Positions 52,597 to 62,234 of a stretch of DNA of 64,000 nt are shown here, piece after piece; the first letter of the stretch is position 1, and each line of letters starts with the position of its first letter. Location: assembly GCF_009905605.1 (NCBI RefSeq), contig NZ_JAAAKZ010000001.1, positions 1-64,000 on the forward strand, in the 5' to 3' direction. The notes under the pieces were generated by a model. The model worked only from the letters and a program-made list of their open reading frames with translations, had not been told where the DNA came from and ran no database searches. Both the position numbers and the translations under genes were made by a program. This stretch comes from Runella sp. CRIBMP (lineage in GTDB: Bacteria; Bacteroidota; Bacteroidia; Cytophagales; Spirosomataceae).

Positions 52597-55227
52597 TTAT
52601 AGTTCTATTTTCGCTTCCGTGATATTCTCAAAAACGACTTCTCCGTTTCCGCCGAGTTCCATCATGATGACGGAATCTTTGGTGATTTTGCCGCTCAGAA
52701 TCTGTTTCGATAACTCGTTCAGGATACGGCGCTGAAGGACTCGTTTCAGCGGTCGGGCACCAAAGGCGGGCTCGTAGCCTTCTTCCGAGAGCTTGAGCAG
52801 CGCATCGTCGGTGGCATCGAGGGTGATACCCTGCTCGGCAAGTAGACCTTTGATATGGTTGAACTGAATCCGTACAATCTGTTTGAGGTTGTCGTGGCTC
52901 AGTGGGTCAAAGAGTACGATTTCGTCGATACGGTTCAGAAACTCAGGCCGAACGGTTTGTTTCAACAGGCTCAACACATCGTTTTTGGCTTCTTCTTTGA
53001 AGTACAGTTTCCAGCCTTTGTCGGTTTTGTTGCCTGCTTCTTTGAATTTCTCCATAATGATGTCGCTGCCGATGTTGGAGGTCATAATGATGATGGTGTT
53101 CTTGAAGTTGGCCATCCGTCCTTTGTTATCGGTCAGGCGGCCGTCGTCCAATACCTGCAACATGATGTTCCATACATCAGGGTGGGCTTTTTCGATTTCA
53201 TCCAGCAAAATCACGCTGTACGGCTTGCGTCTGACGGCCTCGGTCAACTGACCGCCTTCGTCGTAGCCTACGTAGCCGGGAGGCGCTCCCACCAAACGGC
53301 TGACCGAGTGGCGCTCCTGGTACTCGCTCATGTCGATACGCACCATGGCGTTGTCGTCGTTGAATAGGTAATTGGCGAGGGTTTTGGCCAGCTCGGTTTT
53401 TCCTACCCCTGTTGGTCCCAAGAACAAAAAGCTACCAATGGGGCGTTTGGGGTCTTGCAATCCCGCCCGTGAGCGGCGAACAGCATCAGCAACGGCTTCG
53501 ATGGCTTCTTCCTGCCCAGCTACCCGTTTTTGAAGTTCTGTTTCCAAATTTAGCAATTTGTCGCGCTCACTTTGCAGCATTTTGCTTACCGGGATACCCG
53601 TCCATTTAGCGACTACTTCTGCAATGTGCTCGGGCGTTACTTCTTCATTGAGCAATTGGTGGTTGGAATGGTTGTCGTCAATATCCCCTGCCAATTTTTT
53701 CTCAATTTCAGGAATTTTGCCATAGCGAAGTTCGGCTACTTTTCCGTAATCGCCAGTGCGCTCGGCTTGTTCGGCTTCCAGACGAAGTTGGTCTAGTTGC
53801 TCTTTAAGCGTACGCACTTCGCTGATTTTGCCTTTTTCCAGTTCCCACTGTGCTTTGAGGGCGTTTCGGTCTTCACTCAAATCGGCAATTTCTTTGTTGA
53901 GGCGGGTTTCTTTGTCCTTGTCGTTTTCGCGACGAATAGCTTCTCGCTCAATCTCCAACTGCATGATGCGGCGGTTGAGGTCGTCGAGTTCTTCGGGGAC
54001 CGAATCCATCTCCAAACGTAGCTTGGCGGCGGCTTCGTCCATGAGGTCGATGGCTTTGTCGGGCAGAAAACGGTCAGAAATATAGCGGCTCGACAGCTCT
54101 ACGGCTGCAATGACGGCATCGTCCTGAATCCGTACTCCGTGGTGAAGTTCGTATTTGTCTTTGATACCGCGCAAGATACTGATAGCGTCGGCTTCGTCGG
54201 GCTCGTCGACGGTTACGACCTGAAAACGGCGTTCGAGGGCCTTATCTTTCTCGATGTACTTTTGGTACTCTTTGATGGTGGTAGCCCCAATGGTATGAAG
54301 TTCGCCCCGCGCGAGGGCTGGTTTGAGTAGATTGGCCGCATCCATGGCGCCCTCACCTCCAGCCCCCGCCCCGATGAGCGTGTGGATTTCATCAATGAAC
54401 AAAATTACTTCACCTTCCGAATCGGTTACTTCTTTAATCACCGCTTTCAGGCGCTCTTCAAACTCACCTTTATACTTGGCCCCTGCTATGAGCAGACCCA
54501 TGTCAAGGGACACAATTTCTTTGGTCTTCAACTGTTCGGGCACGTCGCCTTGCACAATACGTTGGGCGAGGCCCTCCACAATGGCGGTTTTACCCACCCC
54601 GGGTTCACCGAGTAGCATGGGGTTGTTTTTGGTACGACGCGCCAAAATCTGTAATACCCGACGAATTTCGTCGTCGCGGCCAATGACGGGGTCAATTTTT
54701 CCAGCACGGGCCAATTCATTCAAATTTTTGCTGTACCGCTCCAGAGAGCGATATTTAGCTTCGGCATTTTGGTCTTTCACAGGGTTATTTTTTCCTCTTA
54801 GTTCTTTAATCGCGGCCAACAGACCTTTTTCCTTAAAGCCAACCTCCTGCATGAGCCGGGCGGTGGCGTCTTTGCCCGTAGCCAACCCGAGAAAAAGCAT
54901 TTCAACGCTGACAAATTCATCCTGAAATTCTTTCAGATAGGTTTGGGCTTTTTGAAAAGCGGCATTTAAGTCATTGCTTATGTATTCAGTAGCGGCCGTT
55001 CCCGCCACTTTTGGGTAGGCGTTTACGGTGGCTTGGATTTTGGTTTGCAGCAGCTGAGGGGATACGTTCAGTTTTTTCATCAAAAACTGTGAAGTATTGG
55101 GGTCATCTTCTAAAATGGCCTGCAAAACGTGTCCTGTTTCTACCGCTTGCTGTTGGTTTCCTTGGGCAATCTGTACCGCACGCTGGATTACCTCCTGCGC
55201 TTTGATGGTATATTGATTAAAATTCAT
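52597..55227 (-). CDS. clpB: ATP-dependent disaggregase ClpB
   Basis: An 876-residue Hsp100 chaperone that threads aggregated proteins with DnaK. It has an N-terminal Clp-N repeat domain, NBD1 with Walker A GEPGVGKT (about 207-214) and Walker [11 protein letters not shown], a long coiled-coil middle domain (about 405-525) and NBD2 with GPTGVGKTE and [13 protein letters not shown]. Substrate pore loops KYKGEFEER and GYVGYDEGG are present. The middle domain distinguishes ClpB from ClpA/C. No CIRCE-like element was seen upstream. Confidence 0.97.
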   Translation of the reverse strand: MNFNQYTIKAQEVIQRAVQIAQGNQQQAVETGHVLQAILEDDPNTSQFLMKKLNVSPQLLQTKIQATVNAYPKVAGTAATEYISNDLNAAFQKAQTYLKEFQDEFVSVEMLFLGLATGKDATARLMQEVGFKEKGLLAAIKELRGKNNPVKDQNAEAKYRSLERYSKNLNELARAGKIDPVIGRDDEIRRVLQILARRTKNNPMLLGEPGVGKTAIVEGLAQRIVQGDVPEQLKTKEIVSLDMGLLIAGAKYKGEFEERLKAVIKEVTDSEGEVILFIDEIHTLIGAGAGGEGAMDAANLLKPALARGELHTIGATTIKEYQKYIEKDKALERRFQVVTVDEPDEADAISILRGIKDKYELHHGVRIQDDAVIAAVELSSRYISDRFLPDKAIDLMDEAAAKLRLEMDSVPEELDDLNRRIMQLEIEREAIRRENDKDKETRLNKEIADLSEDRNALKAQWELEKGKISEVRTLKEQLDQLRLEAEQAERTGDYGKVAELRYGKIPEIEKKLAGDIDDNHSNHQLLNEEVTPEHIAEVVAKWTGIPVSKMLQSERDKLLNLETELQKRVAGQEEAIEAVADAVRRSRAGLQDPKRPIGSFLFLGPTGVGKTELAKTLANYLFNDDNAMVRIDMSEYQERHSVSRLVGAPPGYVGYDEGGQLTEAVRRKPYSVILLDEIEKAHPDVWNIMLQVLDDGRLTDNKGRMANFKNTIIIMTSNIGSDIIMEKFKEAGNKTDKGWKLYFKEEAKNDVLSLLKQTVRPEFLNRIDEIVLFDPLSHDNLKQIVRIQFNHIKGLLAEQGITLDATDDALLKLSEEGYEPAFGARPLKRVLQRRILNELSKQILSGKITKDSVIMMELGGNGEVVFENITEAKIEL

Positions 55228-55372
55228 GGCGGCTTTTCTGTTAATATTTTAGTGATTGTGATTTAGATAACACCTTCTGTACAAGGAGTATGCCTGTCTT
55301 GAAAAGCGGCAATTTTGGCATATTTTTTTTGTTTTTTGAATGGAAATGTAGACAAAATGACGTTGTTTTTGC

Positions 55373-55380
55373 TATTTTTG
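55373..55380 (+). promoter_or_regulatory. Candidate -7 box directly before rnd
   Basis: TATTTTTG matches TAnnTTTG and ends 5 bases before the rnd ATG at 55386. If used, transcription would start at or next to the start codon, giving a leaderless or nearly leaderless message. No good -33 element. Confidence 0.35.
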
Positions 55381-55385
55381 ACGCT

Positions 55386-56537
55386 ATGTCAATACCTTTA
55401 ATTATTCAGACCCAAGAGGCGTTTGAAAAAGTGGTTGAGCATCTAAGCGGTTTGGAGGCGTTTGCTATTGATACCGAGTTTGATCACAACCATTATGCCT
55501 ACGGTTTTACGCTTTGTCTTATTCAAATTGCTACTCCTGATACTTGCTATTTGATTGACCCATTTGCCGTCGCTGATTTAACTTCCCTTTGGCGGGTTTT
55601 GGAGAGCGAAACGTCCGAAAAGATTTTTCATGATTGCGGCGAAGATTTACGTTTGCTTCATTTGCACGGCTGTTCGCCCCGCAATATCTTCGATACCAGT
55701 GTGGCTGCCAAAATGCTGAGTTTGGAGAAAATCGGGCTTAGTAGTGTGCTGTATGAGCTGCTAGGGGTCGAATCGAGCAAAACAAAACAGCAAAGTAACT
55801 GGCTTAAACGCCCGCTGTTGCCGATGCAACTAGAATACGCCGCAAACGACGTTATCCATTTACCAGCCTTGCGTAAACTAACTGCTGAGCGTTTGCAAGT
55901 GCAAAATCGGTGGGAATGGTTTGAGCAAATGATGCGGGTGGTGGAGCAAAAAGACTATTCTCCCAAATCTAAAGAAACCTTTTTGAGTCCAAAAGAACAG
56001 CGTGATTTTACGCCGTTTCAACAATACATTCTGAATGAACTCTATCGGTTTCGGGATGAACAAGCCAAACGTATCAATAAGCCTCATTACCAAGTCTTTT
56101 CCGAAAAAATTGTCTATCAAGTCATGGAGCATCCGGTTGTCTTGAATGACTGGATGAACTTGAAAGGCATTCATTACCGCATTCAGAACGAAGCCTTTGC
56201 TGAGGAATTTAGAGCAGTTTTGGCGCAAGCCGAAGCTTCAGCAAAAGCACAGTTACTGTCTACCCAAAAACGGGTACCCACTGGACAGGAAATTGCGGAA
56301 TGGCAACGCAAATCGACCCGCTACAATCGCTTGCGTGAACACGTATTTTTGCCCATCAAACGCTGGATTGAAGAAAGCTACGGGGCGCATTTTGCACCGT
56401 ATGTGTTGAGCAATGAAACCATCGGCATTTTGATTGGGGGGGAAATGAAGCTCTCAGAAATAAATCCCGTATTTCAACAAAGCATTATCAGAGAAGCGGC
56501 ACAGACGTTGAATATAGATATTTCGGCGTTTGAGTAG
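55386..56537 (+). CDS. rnd: Ribonuclease D
   Basis: The ATG at 55386 (MSIPLIIQTQEAF) is chosen because the longer frame runs through AT-rich non-coding sequence; 383 residues. The DEDDy 3'-5' exonuclease motifs are FAIDTEFDHN, FHDCGEDLRLL and YAANDVIHLPAL (Y-x3-D). An HRDC domain follows (FQQYILNELYRFRDEQAKRIN). It trims tRNA and other stable RNA precursors. Divergent from clpB. Confidence 0.92.
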   Translation: MSIPLIIQTQEAFEKVVEHLSGLEAFAIDTEFDHNHYAYGFTLCLIQIATPDTCYLIDPFAVADLTSLWRVLESETSEKIFHDCGEDLRLLHLHGCSPRNIFDTSVAAKMLSLEKIGLSSVLYELLGVESSKTKQQSNWLKRPLLPMQLEYAANDVIHLPALRKLTAERLQVQNRWEWFEQMMRVVEQKDYSPKSKETFLSPKEQRDFTPFQQYILNELYRFRDEQAKRINKPHYQVFSEKIVYQVMEHPVVLNDWMNLKGIHYRIQNEAFAEEFRAVLAQAEASAKAQLLSTQKRVPTGQEIAEWQRKSTRYNRLREHVFLPIKRWIEESYGAHFAPYVLSNETIGILIGGEMKLSEINPVFQQSIIREAAQTLNIDISAFE

Positions 56538-56619
56538 CTGATTTTGACTGGAGAAACTGGTATATTTGGTTGTAATAAGTAGCCGCCTCTCTGGCAAAAA
56601 TGAACGTAGAATTGGACTA

Positions 56620-57411
56620 ATGCCCTTACGTCGCCTTTTTTTGTGGATTTTGATGGGAAGTGTTGCCTTCGTCGTGAGTTACTTCGTCCTGTTTCCGCAT
56701 GTATTTCGTTGTTTTGCCGTTCAATATTCGGATTTTAGCCTTTCTGCCGAACGGCTGTACGTCAGTCCAGAGCTTTCGCCGCGGGTTCAAGGTCATGCCA
56801 ATGCCCTTATTCAAGAAGCTCAGAGGCGTATTGAGACTTTTTGGGGGAGTCGGGTAGGGAATCCAACGATTATTCTTTGCCAACGCGCCGACCAATACCG
56901 TCGCTATTGCAACAGCGGTGAAGGGGCGGGGTGCAGCATTGGCACTCCTTGGGGAACTTCCTATATCGTACTCAACATGGATGGTCTCAATGCCGATGTG
57001 ATAGCCCATGAAATGTGCCATGATGAGCTTTTTAGCCGTTTAGGTTGGTGGAAAACTACCCGGCAGATTCCGCAGTGGTTTAATGAAGGCCTGGCGCTGA
57101 TGGTCGATTATCGGTTTGTGCCCAAAACCGACAGCCTCCAGCGGTACGTTGACTACAAAGACGAATATTTGTATCTTTCACGGGGTGGACAAGTAGCCCT
57201 TGATTTGGACGAAATTGCGTCCATGCGGGGTTTTTTCAACGGCCATGAAGGGCACGTAATGCTGGCTTATATGACATCTGGAATGGAAGTGGCGCGGTGG
57301 CTGGCAGGGGTGGGAGAAAAAAAAATTCCCACTTTGGTTCAACAAGTGGCCGAAGGCCGAGAGTTTGAGGAAGTATATGCTCAGTTAGAGAAAAGCTATG
57401 CCCCAAAATAG
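56620..57411 (+). CDS. Membrane-anchored zincin metallopeptidase-like protein
   Basis: The ATG at 56620 (MPLRRLFLWILMG) gives 263 residues with one N-terminal membrane helix (about 5-27). HEMCHDELFSRLGWW holds the zinc HExxH motif and WFNEGLALMVDYR supplies the third-ligand Glu, as in gluzincin 'peptidase MA-like' proteins. The catalytic region would be periplasmic. The substrate is unknown. Its 3' end overlaps the start of the carbonic-anhydrase relic by 14 bases. Confidence 0.75.
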   Translation: MPLRRLFLWILMGSVAFVVSYFVLFPHVFRCFAVQYSDFSLSAERLYVSPELSPRVQGHANALIQEAQRRIETFWGSRVGNPTIILCQRADQYRRYCNSGEGAGCSIGTPWGTSYIVLNMDGLNADVIAHEMCHDELFSRLGWWKTTRQIPQWFNEGLALMVDYRFVPKTDSLQRYVDYKDEYLYLSRGGQVALDLDEIASMRGFFNGHEGHVMLAYMTSGMEVARWLAGVGEKKIPTLVQQVAEGREFEEVYAQLEKSYAPK

Positions 57412-57660
57412 AGTACTATCTACTGCACGTACACTAAACACTCATTCTATCATTGGTAAATTTCAACGCATTTTTGAGAATAATGAACATTGGGTTGCCG
57501 AAAAACTCAAACAGACCCGGAATATTTCGAAAAACTTTCAAAAGGTCAAAGCCCCGATTTTTTGTATATAGGAGGTACAGACAGCCGAGTGACCGCTGAA
57601 AATTTAATGGTTGTGCCTCAAAAACTTCAAAGTCTCATGCAGATTTATCAATTAGTTTGA
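57398..57660 (+). pseudogene. Decayed beta-carbonic anhydrase
   Basis: From ATG 57398 frame 1 reads [24 protein letters not shown], the N-terminus of a beta-carbonic anhydrase, and stops at TAG 57569-57571. The following family sequence, [20 protein letters not shown] and [13 protein letters not shown], continues in the next frame from about 57511 to TGA 57658. Adding one A to the run ctcaaacagac at about 57506-57516 restores a continuous reading. The zinc-ligand Cys expected in the GCSDSR motif is Gly here, and sequence after residue about 70 ([17 protein letters not shown]) no longer resembles the family and stops far short of the usual 200-plus residues. Frameshift, lost ligand and truncation together indicate a dead gene. 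Confidence 0.85.
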
Positions 57661-57723
57661 GTTTAGTAGCCTATTCCTCAATACCAAAAAGTCATTGCTT
57701 CCTGAGCTTGAGGGGGATAGGCG

Positions 57724-58602
57724 CTACGTTCGCTGTTGTTCCCGAAATTCGAGTGGCGATACACCCGTGTATTTTTTAAACAGTTTGGCAAAGTAGTTTG
57801 GGTACTCAAACTTCAATAAATACGCAATTTCCGAAATCGAATAAGAGGTGTGCGTGAGGTATTTTTGGGCTTCGCTGATGAGGTAGCGATGAACCAACTG
57901 AATGGCCGAATGGCCTGACACCGAGCGACAGATTCGGTTGAGGTGAATGGGGGTCATGTTAAGCTCAGCGGCAAATTCAGGGATACTTTTCGGGTAGTTT
58001 GCCTCTTTGATTTTCTTCTGGAATCTCCGAAAGTGACTCATCGTCACGTTATCTTTTTTTTGCTCTTCTCCTTGCCGAACCATGCGGTGTAGTTTTAGGA
58101 ACAACTGGGCAAAATAGGCATTAAGCATAGCTCTCCTTTCTGATTGCTCTTCAAACAACTCTACCTCAATGGCACCAATCAACTCTGTGATGGCTTGAAA
58201 AGATTCTTTTTCGTCAAAATGATGGATGATATGAACCTTATGGAATGATTGCCAAATGGTCGAGGATGTTTGAAAAATATCTTCTATAATGGTTTCTGAA
58301 ATCGTCAGAATATGCCCAGATACGTTTGGTGTATAGGTTAAGCCATGCAGTGCCGTGGGAGGTATGAGAAAAATACAAGGGGCATTGTAGGTGTCAATTC
58401 TGGTGCTTTCCTGAAACGTAACCTGCCCGCTGTTAACGATAAATACCTGAAAAAGATGGGCATGAATGTGAGGCTGAATCACCCAGCCGAAAGTTTGGCT
58501 GCGGGTGGAAATCAGTTCGAGGAAAATATATTCTGACGGATTGCGGCTGTTTAGGTCTCCATACAGTCCTTCAAAGTTGAGAATGGGTTTGTTGTTTCCC
58601 AT
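57724..58602 (-). CDS. AraC-family regulator of the aromatic operon
   Basis: A 292-residue protein: an N-terminal cupin-like sensor domain (IQPHIHAHLFQVFIVNSGQVTF, PPTALHGLTY) and a C-terminal double helix-turn-helix (FAAELNMTPIHLNRICRSVSG; SISEIAYLLKFEYPNYFAKLFKKYTG). The architecture is that of PobR-like aromatic-acid regulators. It is divergent from the dioxygenase gene with 110 bases between start codons, the usual arrangement for a regulator controlling the neighbouring operon. The inducer cannot be read from sequence. Confidence 0.9.
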   Translation of the reverse strand: MGNNKPILNFEGLYGDLNSRNPSEYIFLELISTRSQTFGWVIQPHIHAHLFQVFIVNSGQVTFQESTRIDTYNAPCIFLIPPTALHGLTYTPNVSGHILTISETIIEDIFQTSSTIWQSFHKVHIIHHFDEKESFQAITELIGAIEVELFEEQSERRAMLNAYFAQLFLKLHRMVRQGEEQKKDNVTMSHFRRFQKKIKEANYPKSIPEFAAELNMTPIHLNRICRSVSGHSAIQLVHRYLISEAQKYLTHTSYSISEIAYLLKFEYPNYFAKLFKKYTGVSPLEFREQQRT

Positions 58603-58712
58603 AAAAATGTTTGATTTTTATCTGCAATATTAAAAATAATATCCAAAAACATTGGCCCTCACTGCCTAACATTGCAAACTGAAAAATCACTTTGTTTCTG
58701 TTCTCAAAATCA

Positions 58713-59678
58713 ATGAAAAATCACCTTTGGGATTTGGCCCATATTGCGCACATAGAGCTGTTTACGCCCAAATTGGAGGCTAGTACACGCTTTTTTACCG
58801 ATATTATGGGGATGTCTATTTCGGCCGTCAAAGGCGATTCGGTTTATCTGAGAGCATACGACGATTATGAGCATCATACCCTGAAACTGACCGCTCACAA
58901 ACACGCTGGTATGAAGCACTTTGCGTGGCGTGCCAAAAGCCCTGAGGCGCTCGAACGCCGCGTGGCGTCCCTTCAAAAAAGCGGTTATGGCATGGGTTGG
59001 AACGACGGGGATATTGGCCACGGGCCTGCGTATGAATATCATTCGCCAAGTGGGCATTTGACAGAAATCTATTTTGAAACAGAAAAATATAAATCGGGTG
59101 CGGCTGATACTTCGGCCTTGAAAAATACAGCCAGTAAGTTTCCTGCCCGAGGCATCAACGTTAGACGCATTGACCATCTGAATTTGTTTGCCAAGGATGT
59201 TAGGGCTTTCCGGGATTTCCAACTGGAAAATTTAGGGGGAATTTTGACCGAGACCATCGTCGATAATTTGGAGGATTTAAACCCCAAAGCGGTTTGGTTT
59301 ATGGTCAATTCCAAATCCTACGATTTGGCAGTGACCGAAGATTATTTAGGGATGAATGACCGTTTTCATCACGTTACTTATGCCGTCAATAGCCGTGAAG
59401 AGGTATTGATTGCCGCTGATATTTGTCTTGAAAACGGCATTTTTATCGAAACAGGGCCTCACAAGCACACCATTCAGCAAACGTTTTTTTTGTATGTATA
59501 TGAACCTGGCGGCAACCGGATAGAAATTGCCAATACCACCGCCCGATTGATTGTGGACCCTGATTACGAAACCGTGGTCTGGACGTTGGAAGAGCGAAAA
59601 AAAGGGCAGGCGTGGGGCTTGGCTACCGTGCCGAGTTTTCATACCAAAGGTACCCCCATGCCAGAGGAATTGGATTGA
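58713..59678 (+). CDS. VOC-type extradiol ring-cleavage dioxygenase (catechol 2,3-dioxygenase-like)
   Basis: The ATG at 58713 (MKNHLWDLAHIAHIELFTP) gives 321 residues, the family size. Two VOC modules are present: N-terminal HIELFTPKLEASTRFFTDIMG and the C-terminal catalytic module. The metal ligands expected in the latter are visible as His in RRIDHLNLFA, His in RFHHVTYAV and Glu in GGNRIEIAN, and the conserved FFLYVYEPGGNR block is intact. It opens a ring between or next to two hydroxyls using Fe(II) and O2. It is the first gene of an operon with oxalomesaconate enzymes, so its substrate is probably a catecholic acid such as gallate or protocatechuate rather than catechol. Confidence 0.88.
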   Translation: MKNHLWDLAHIAHIELFTPKLEASTRFFTDIMGMSISAVKGDSVYLRAYDDYEHHTLKLTAHKHAGMKHFAWRAKSPEALERRVASLQKSGYGMGWNDGDIGHGPAYEYHSPSGHLTEIYFETEKYKSGAADTSALKNTASKFPARGINVRRIDHLNLFAKDVRAFRDFQLENLGGILTETIVDNLEDLNPKAVWFMVNSKSYDLAVTEDYLGMNDRFHHVTYAVNSREEVLIAADICLENGIFIETGPHKHTIQQTFFLYVYEPGGNRIEIANTTARLIVDPDYETVVWTLEERKKGQAWGLATVPSFHTKGTPMPEELD

Positions 59679-59701
59679 TTTTATATGACCCATTTAGTAT
59701 T

Positions 59702-60421
59702 ATGAAAAAGAAATTGTTGGTAATCGGAGCGCATTCGGGCGATTTTGTGTGGCGAGCGGCTGGCACCATCGCCAAAGCCATTGAAGAAGGGGCTGACACT
59801 TTGGTCATTGCTATGTCGTACGGAGAACGCGGCGAATCGGGTGAATTGTGGAAAGAAAATCCCAACCGTACCGAAGAAAGCGTCAAAATCATTCGGCACG
59901 AGCAAGCACAAAAAGCTGCCGATATTCTCGCAACGCCCATTCAATTTCTGGACTGGGGCGATTATCCGATGTTGATTTCTGATGAACGTATTAGGCAACT
60001 CACTAAAATAATCGGCGATTTTGAGCCTACGGTGATTCTGACCCATTCCGAAAAAGACCCCTTCAATCCCGACCATCCGTTGGCTTTTCAGGCCACCCAA
60101 CGAGCAAGATTGTTGTCGTCGGGAGCGGGTGTGCCGAGTGCTTTCAAAAACATTGACCCACCCGTTTGGTATTCGTTCGAACCCCATCAGCCCGAACTTT
60201 GTGGTTTCGTGCCCGATACTTTCGTTGATATTTCGTCGGTTATGGACAAAAAATTGGCGGCTATGAGCTGTATGGGTGCGCAAACTTATTTGAAAGACTA
60301 CTATGCAGAATTGGCCTCCCGTCGCGCCAATCATGCCCGCCGCATTTCGGGAAAGAAAGACATCAAATTTGCCGAAGCTCACCAGTGCCAGGTACCTAGG
60401 GTGGTTTCTTCCATTTTTTAA
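59702..60421 (+). CDS. galB: 4-oxalomesaconate hydratase, GalB-type (PIG-L fold)
   Basis: The ATG at 59702 gives 239 residues. The usual PIG-L HPDD motif is replaced by AHSGDFVWRAAGTIA, the signature of GalB of Pseudomonas, and other GalB-like blocks follow: YGERGESGELW, DWGDYPM, HSEKDPFNPDHPLAF, FEPHQPE and PDTFVDISSVMDKK. GalB hydrates the 4-oxalomesaconate formed in gallate or protocatechuate 4,5-cleavage to 4-carboxy-4-hydroxy-2-oxoadipate. It lies 23 bases after the dioxygenase. Identification rests on remembered family motifs, but the match is extensive. Confidence 0.87.
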   Translation: MKKKLLVIGAHSGDFVWRAAGTIAKAIEEGADTLVIAMSYGERGESGELWKENPNRTEESVKIIRHEQAQKAADILATPIQFLDWGDYPMLISDERIRQLTKIIGDFEPTVILTHSEKDPFNPDHPLAFQATQRARLLSSGAGVPSAFKNIDPPVWYSFEPHQPELCGFVPDTFVDISSVMDKKLAAMSCMGAQTYLKDYYAELASRRANHARRISGKKDIKFAEAHQCQVPRVVSSIF

Positions 60422-60568
60422 AAGCAGAATGTCGACTATTTTGAACTATTGATAGATTAAAAAGACTGATTCAAGGATTTTGAAAAAAAAGCCCCCAAAG
60501 GGTGCACTATTTTAAGGTATTATTGTCCTGTCTATTCTTTTTTTTAACCTATTAATATCAGGTAAATT

Positions 60569-62227
60569 ATGAAATCATCAAGACGTAATTTCATTCAGTC
60601 TTTGGGGGTTGGGGCCGCTAGTTTGGGGGTGGTGCATCAATCAACGGCCCATACCTACGAGCCGCCCAAATTATCAAAGTCCAACGCAGATGACCAAGTT
60701 TTGTTTGTCGGCGACAACATCGCGGTTGCCAATACCGAGTATGGCAAAGTGAGAGGCTTCATCCTTCGCGGTATCCATACTTTTTTAGGAGTACCTTATG
60801 GCGCAGATACGTCGGGCAAAAATCGTTTTATGCCGCCTCAAAAACCTGCCTCTTGGACAGAAATTCGGCCCGCTCTTTGGTGGGGAAATACGGCCCCGCA
60901 AATCATGGAAAAACGATATGCAAACACCTATGCGTCGTTTGTGGATCACTGGAACTACGACGACGTATCGGAAGATTGTTTGAAAATTAACGTCTGGACA
61001 CCTGCCCTAGATACCCAAAAACGCCCCGTAGTTGTTTGGCTACACGGCGGTGGATTTGTCAATGGAAATGGCATTGAGCAAGATGGCTATCACGGCGAAA
61101 ATATCTCTCGCCTTGGCAATATCGTATTTTGTTCGCTCAACCACCGACTAGGGTCACTGGGGTATAGCCACCTAAAAGCGGCGGGTGGACATCCTGCCTC
61201 GGGTAATGTGGGTAATTTGGACATGGTAGCCGCGCTCGAATGGGTCAAAAATAACATTGCCAATTTTGGGGGTGATGCAAGCAATGTGACCATCATCGGC
61301 CAGTCGGGGGGAGGTTCTAAAGTTACAACCTTGATGAATATGCCAGCAGCTAAAGGATTATTTCATAAGGCGGTGGTGTTGAGTGGCGGTTCATTGGCGG
61401 GTGTCAATAAAGAATATGCCGAAAAATTAGGACTGAAAATAATGGAAGAAGCGGGGCTGAAAGCTGGGGAGATAGAAAAGTTACAACAAATTCCGTGGCG
61501 CGAATACATAGACATCGCCGACAGAGCCGTTGTCAAAATGGCTGATGAAGCCAAACGTCTCAACGTGCAAAGGGGAGGTTATTCACCCGTAGCCGACGGA
61601 GTATACCTGAACGATAGCCCGTTTTTCAGCGATGCAACGCATTTCTCAAGCGACATTCCCGTGATTATTTGCTCAACATTTAATGAGCAAAGCCCAAGTC
61701 GAACAGATGCGACGTTGGAGAAACTGACCTTGGCCGATGTGAAAGAAAGACTCAAACCTCGATTCGGGGAAAAATCTGGCGAAATAGCCGATGCTTATGC
61801 CCGGAGTTTCCCCAAAGCCCGTCCCATTGAGATTTGGTCTTTGATACTTTCAAACCGAAAAAATGCCGTTGCCATCGCCGACGCTAAGACGTCGCAACGG
61901 AAAGCTCCAGTCTATTTGGCGTGGTTTGGCTGGCAACCGCCTCTTTTTGACGGCAGAATGCGGGCTTTTCACTGCGACGATATTTGTTTTTGGTTTTATA
62001 ACACCGATTTGATGCTTACCCATACGGGCGGCGGAAAACGGCCTCGGGCTTTATCGGAAAAAATGGCAAAATCATTTCTCAATTTTGTCAAAACAGGAAA
62101 TCCAAACGGTGGCGGCTTGCCCCCTTGGAAATCATATACCACTCAAAATGGTGAAACGATGATTTTGGACGATACCTCCGCGTTGGTAAACGACCCCGAC
62201 CGCGATGCCCGAAAATCATTGGCGTAA
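60569..62227 (+). CDS. Tat-exported type B carboxylesterase
   Basis: A 552-residue protein. The N-terminus MKSSRRNFIQSLGVGAASLG is a twin-arginine signal. The alpha/beta-hydrolase body has FLGVPYGAD, SEDCLKINVWTP, the oxyanion block VVWLHGGGFVNGNG and the nucleophile elbow IIGQSGGGSK (Ser in GQSGG instead of the common GESAGG). HCDDICFWF near the C-terminus could provide the active-site His. In this operon it probably frees aromatic acids from exported or imported esters in the periplasm. The link to a specific ester is inference. Confidence 0.88.
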   Translation: MKSSRRNFIQSLGVGAASLGVVHQSTAHTYEPPKLSKSNADDQVLFVGDNIAVANTEYGKVRGFILRGIHTFLGVPYGADTSGKNRFMPPQKPASWTEIRPALWWGNTAPQIMEKRYANTYASFVDHWNYDDVSEDCLKINVWTPALDTQKRPVVVWLHGGGFVNGNGIEQDGYHGENISRLGNIVFCSLNHRLGSLGYSHLKAAGGHPASGNVGNLDMVAALEWVKNNIANFGGDASNVTIIGQSGGGSKVTTLMNMPAAKGLFHKAVVLSGGSLAGVNKEYAEKLGLKIMEEAGLKAGEIEKLQQIPWREYIDIADRAVVKMADEAKRLNVQRGGYSPVADGVYLNDSPFFSDATHFSSDIPVIICSTFNEQSPSRTDATLEKLTLADVKERLKPRFGEKSGEIADAYARSFPKARPIEIWSLILSNRKNAVAIADAKTSQRKAPVYLAWFGWQPPLFDGRMRAFHCDDICFWFYNTDLMLTHTGGGKRPRALSEKMAKSFLNFVKTGNPNGGGLPPWKSYTTQNGETMILDDTSALVNDPDRDARKSLA

Positions 62228-62234
62228 TTTTTTG

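Noticed and set aside
54323-54925. A 200-codon plus-strand frame inside clpB
   Set aside because: Antisense to the conserved NBD1 region of ClpB; Ser/Arg-rich shadow composition.
59681-60382. A 233-codon open frame on the minus strand inside galB
   Set aside because: Antisense shadow of a gene with complete family motifs; no domain seen.
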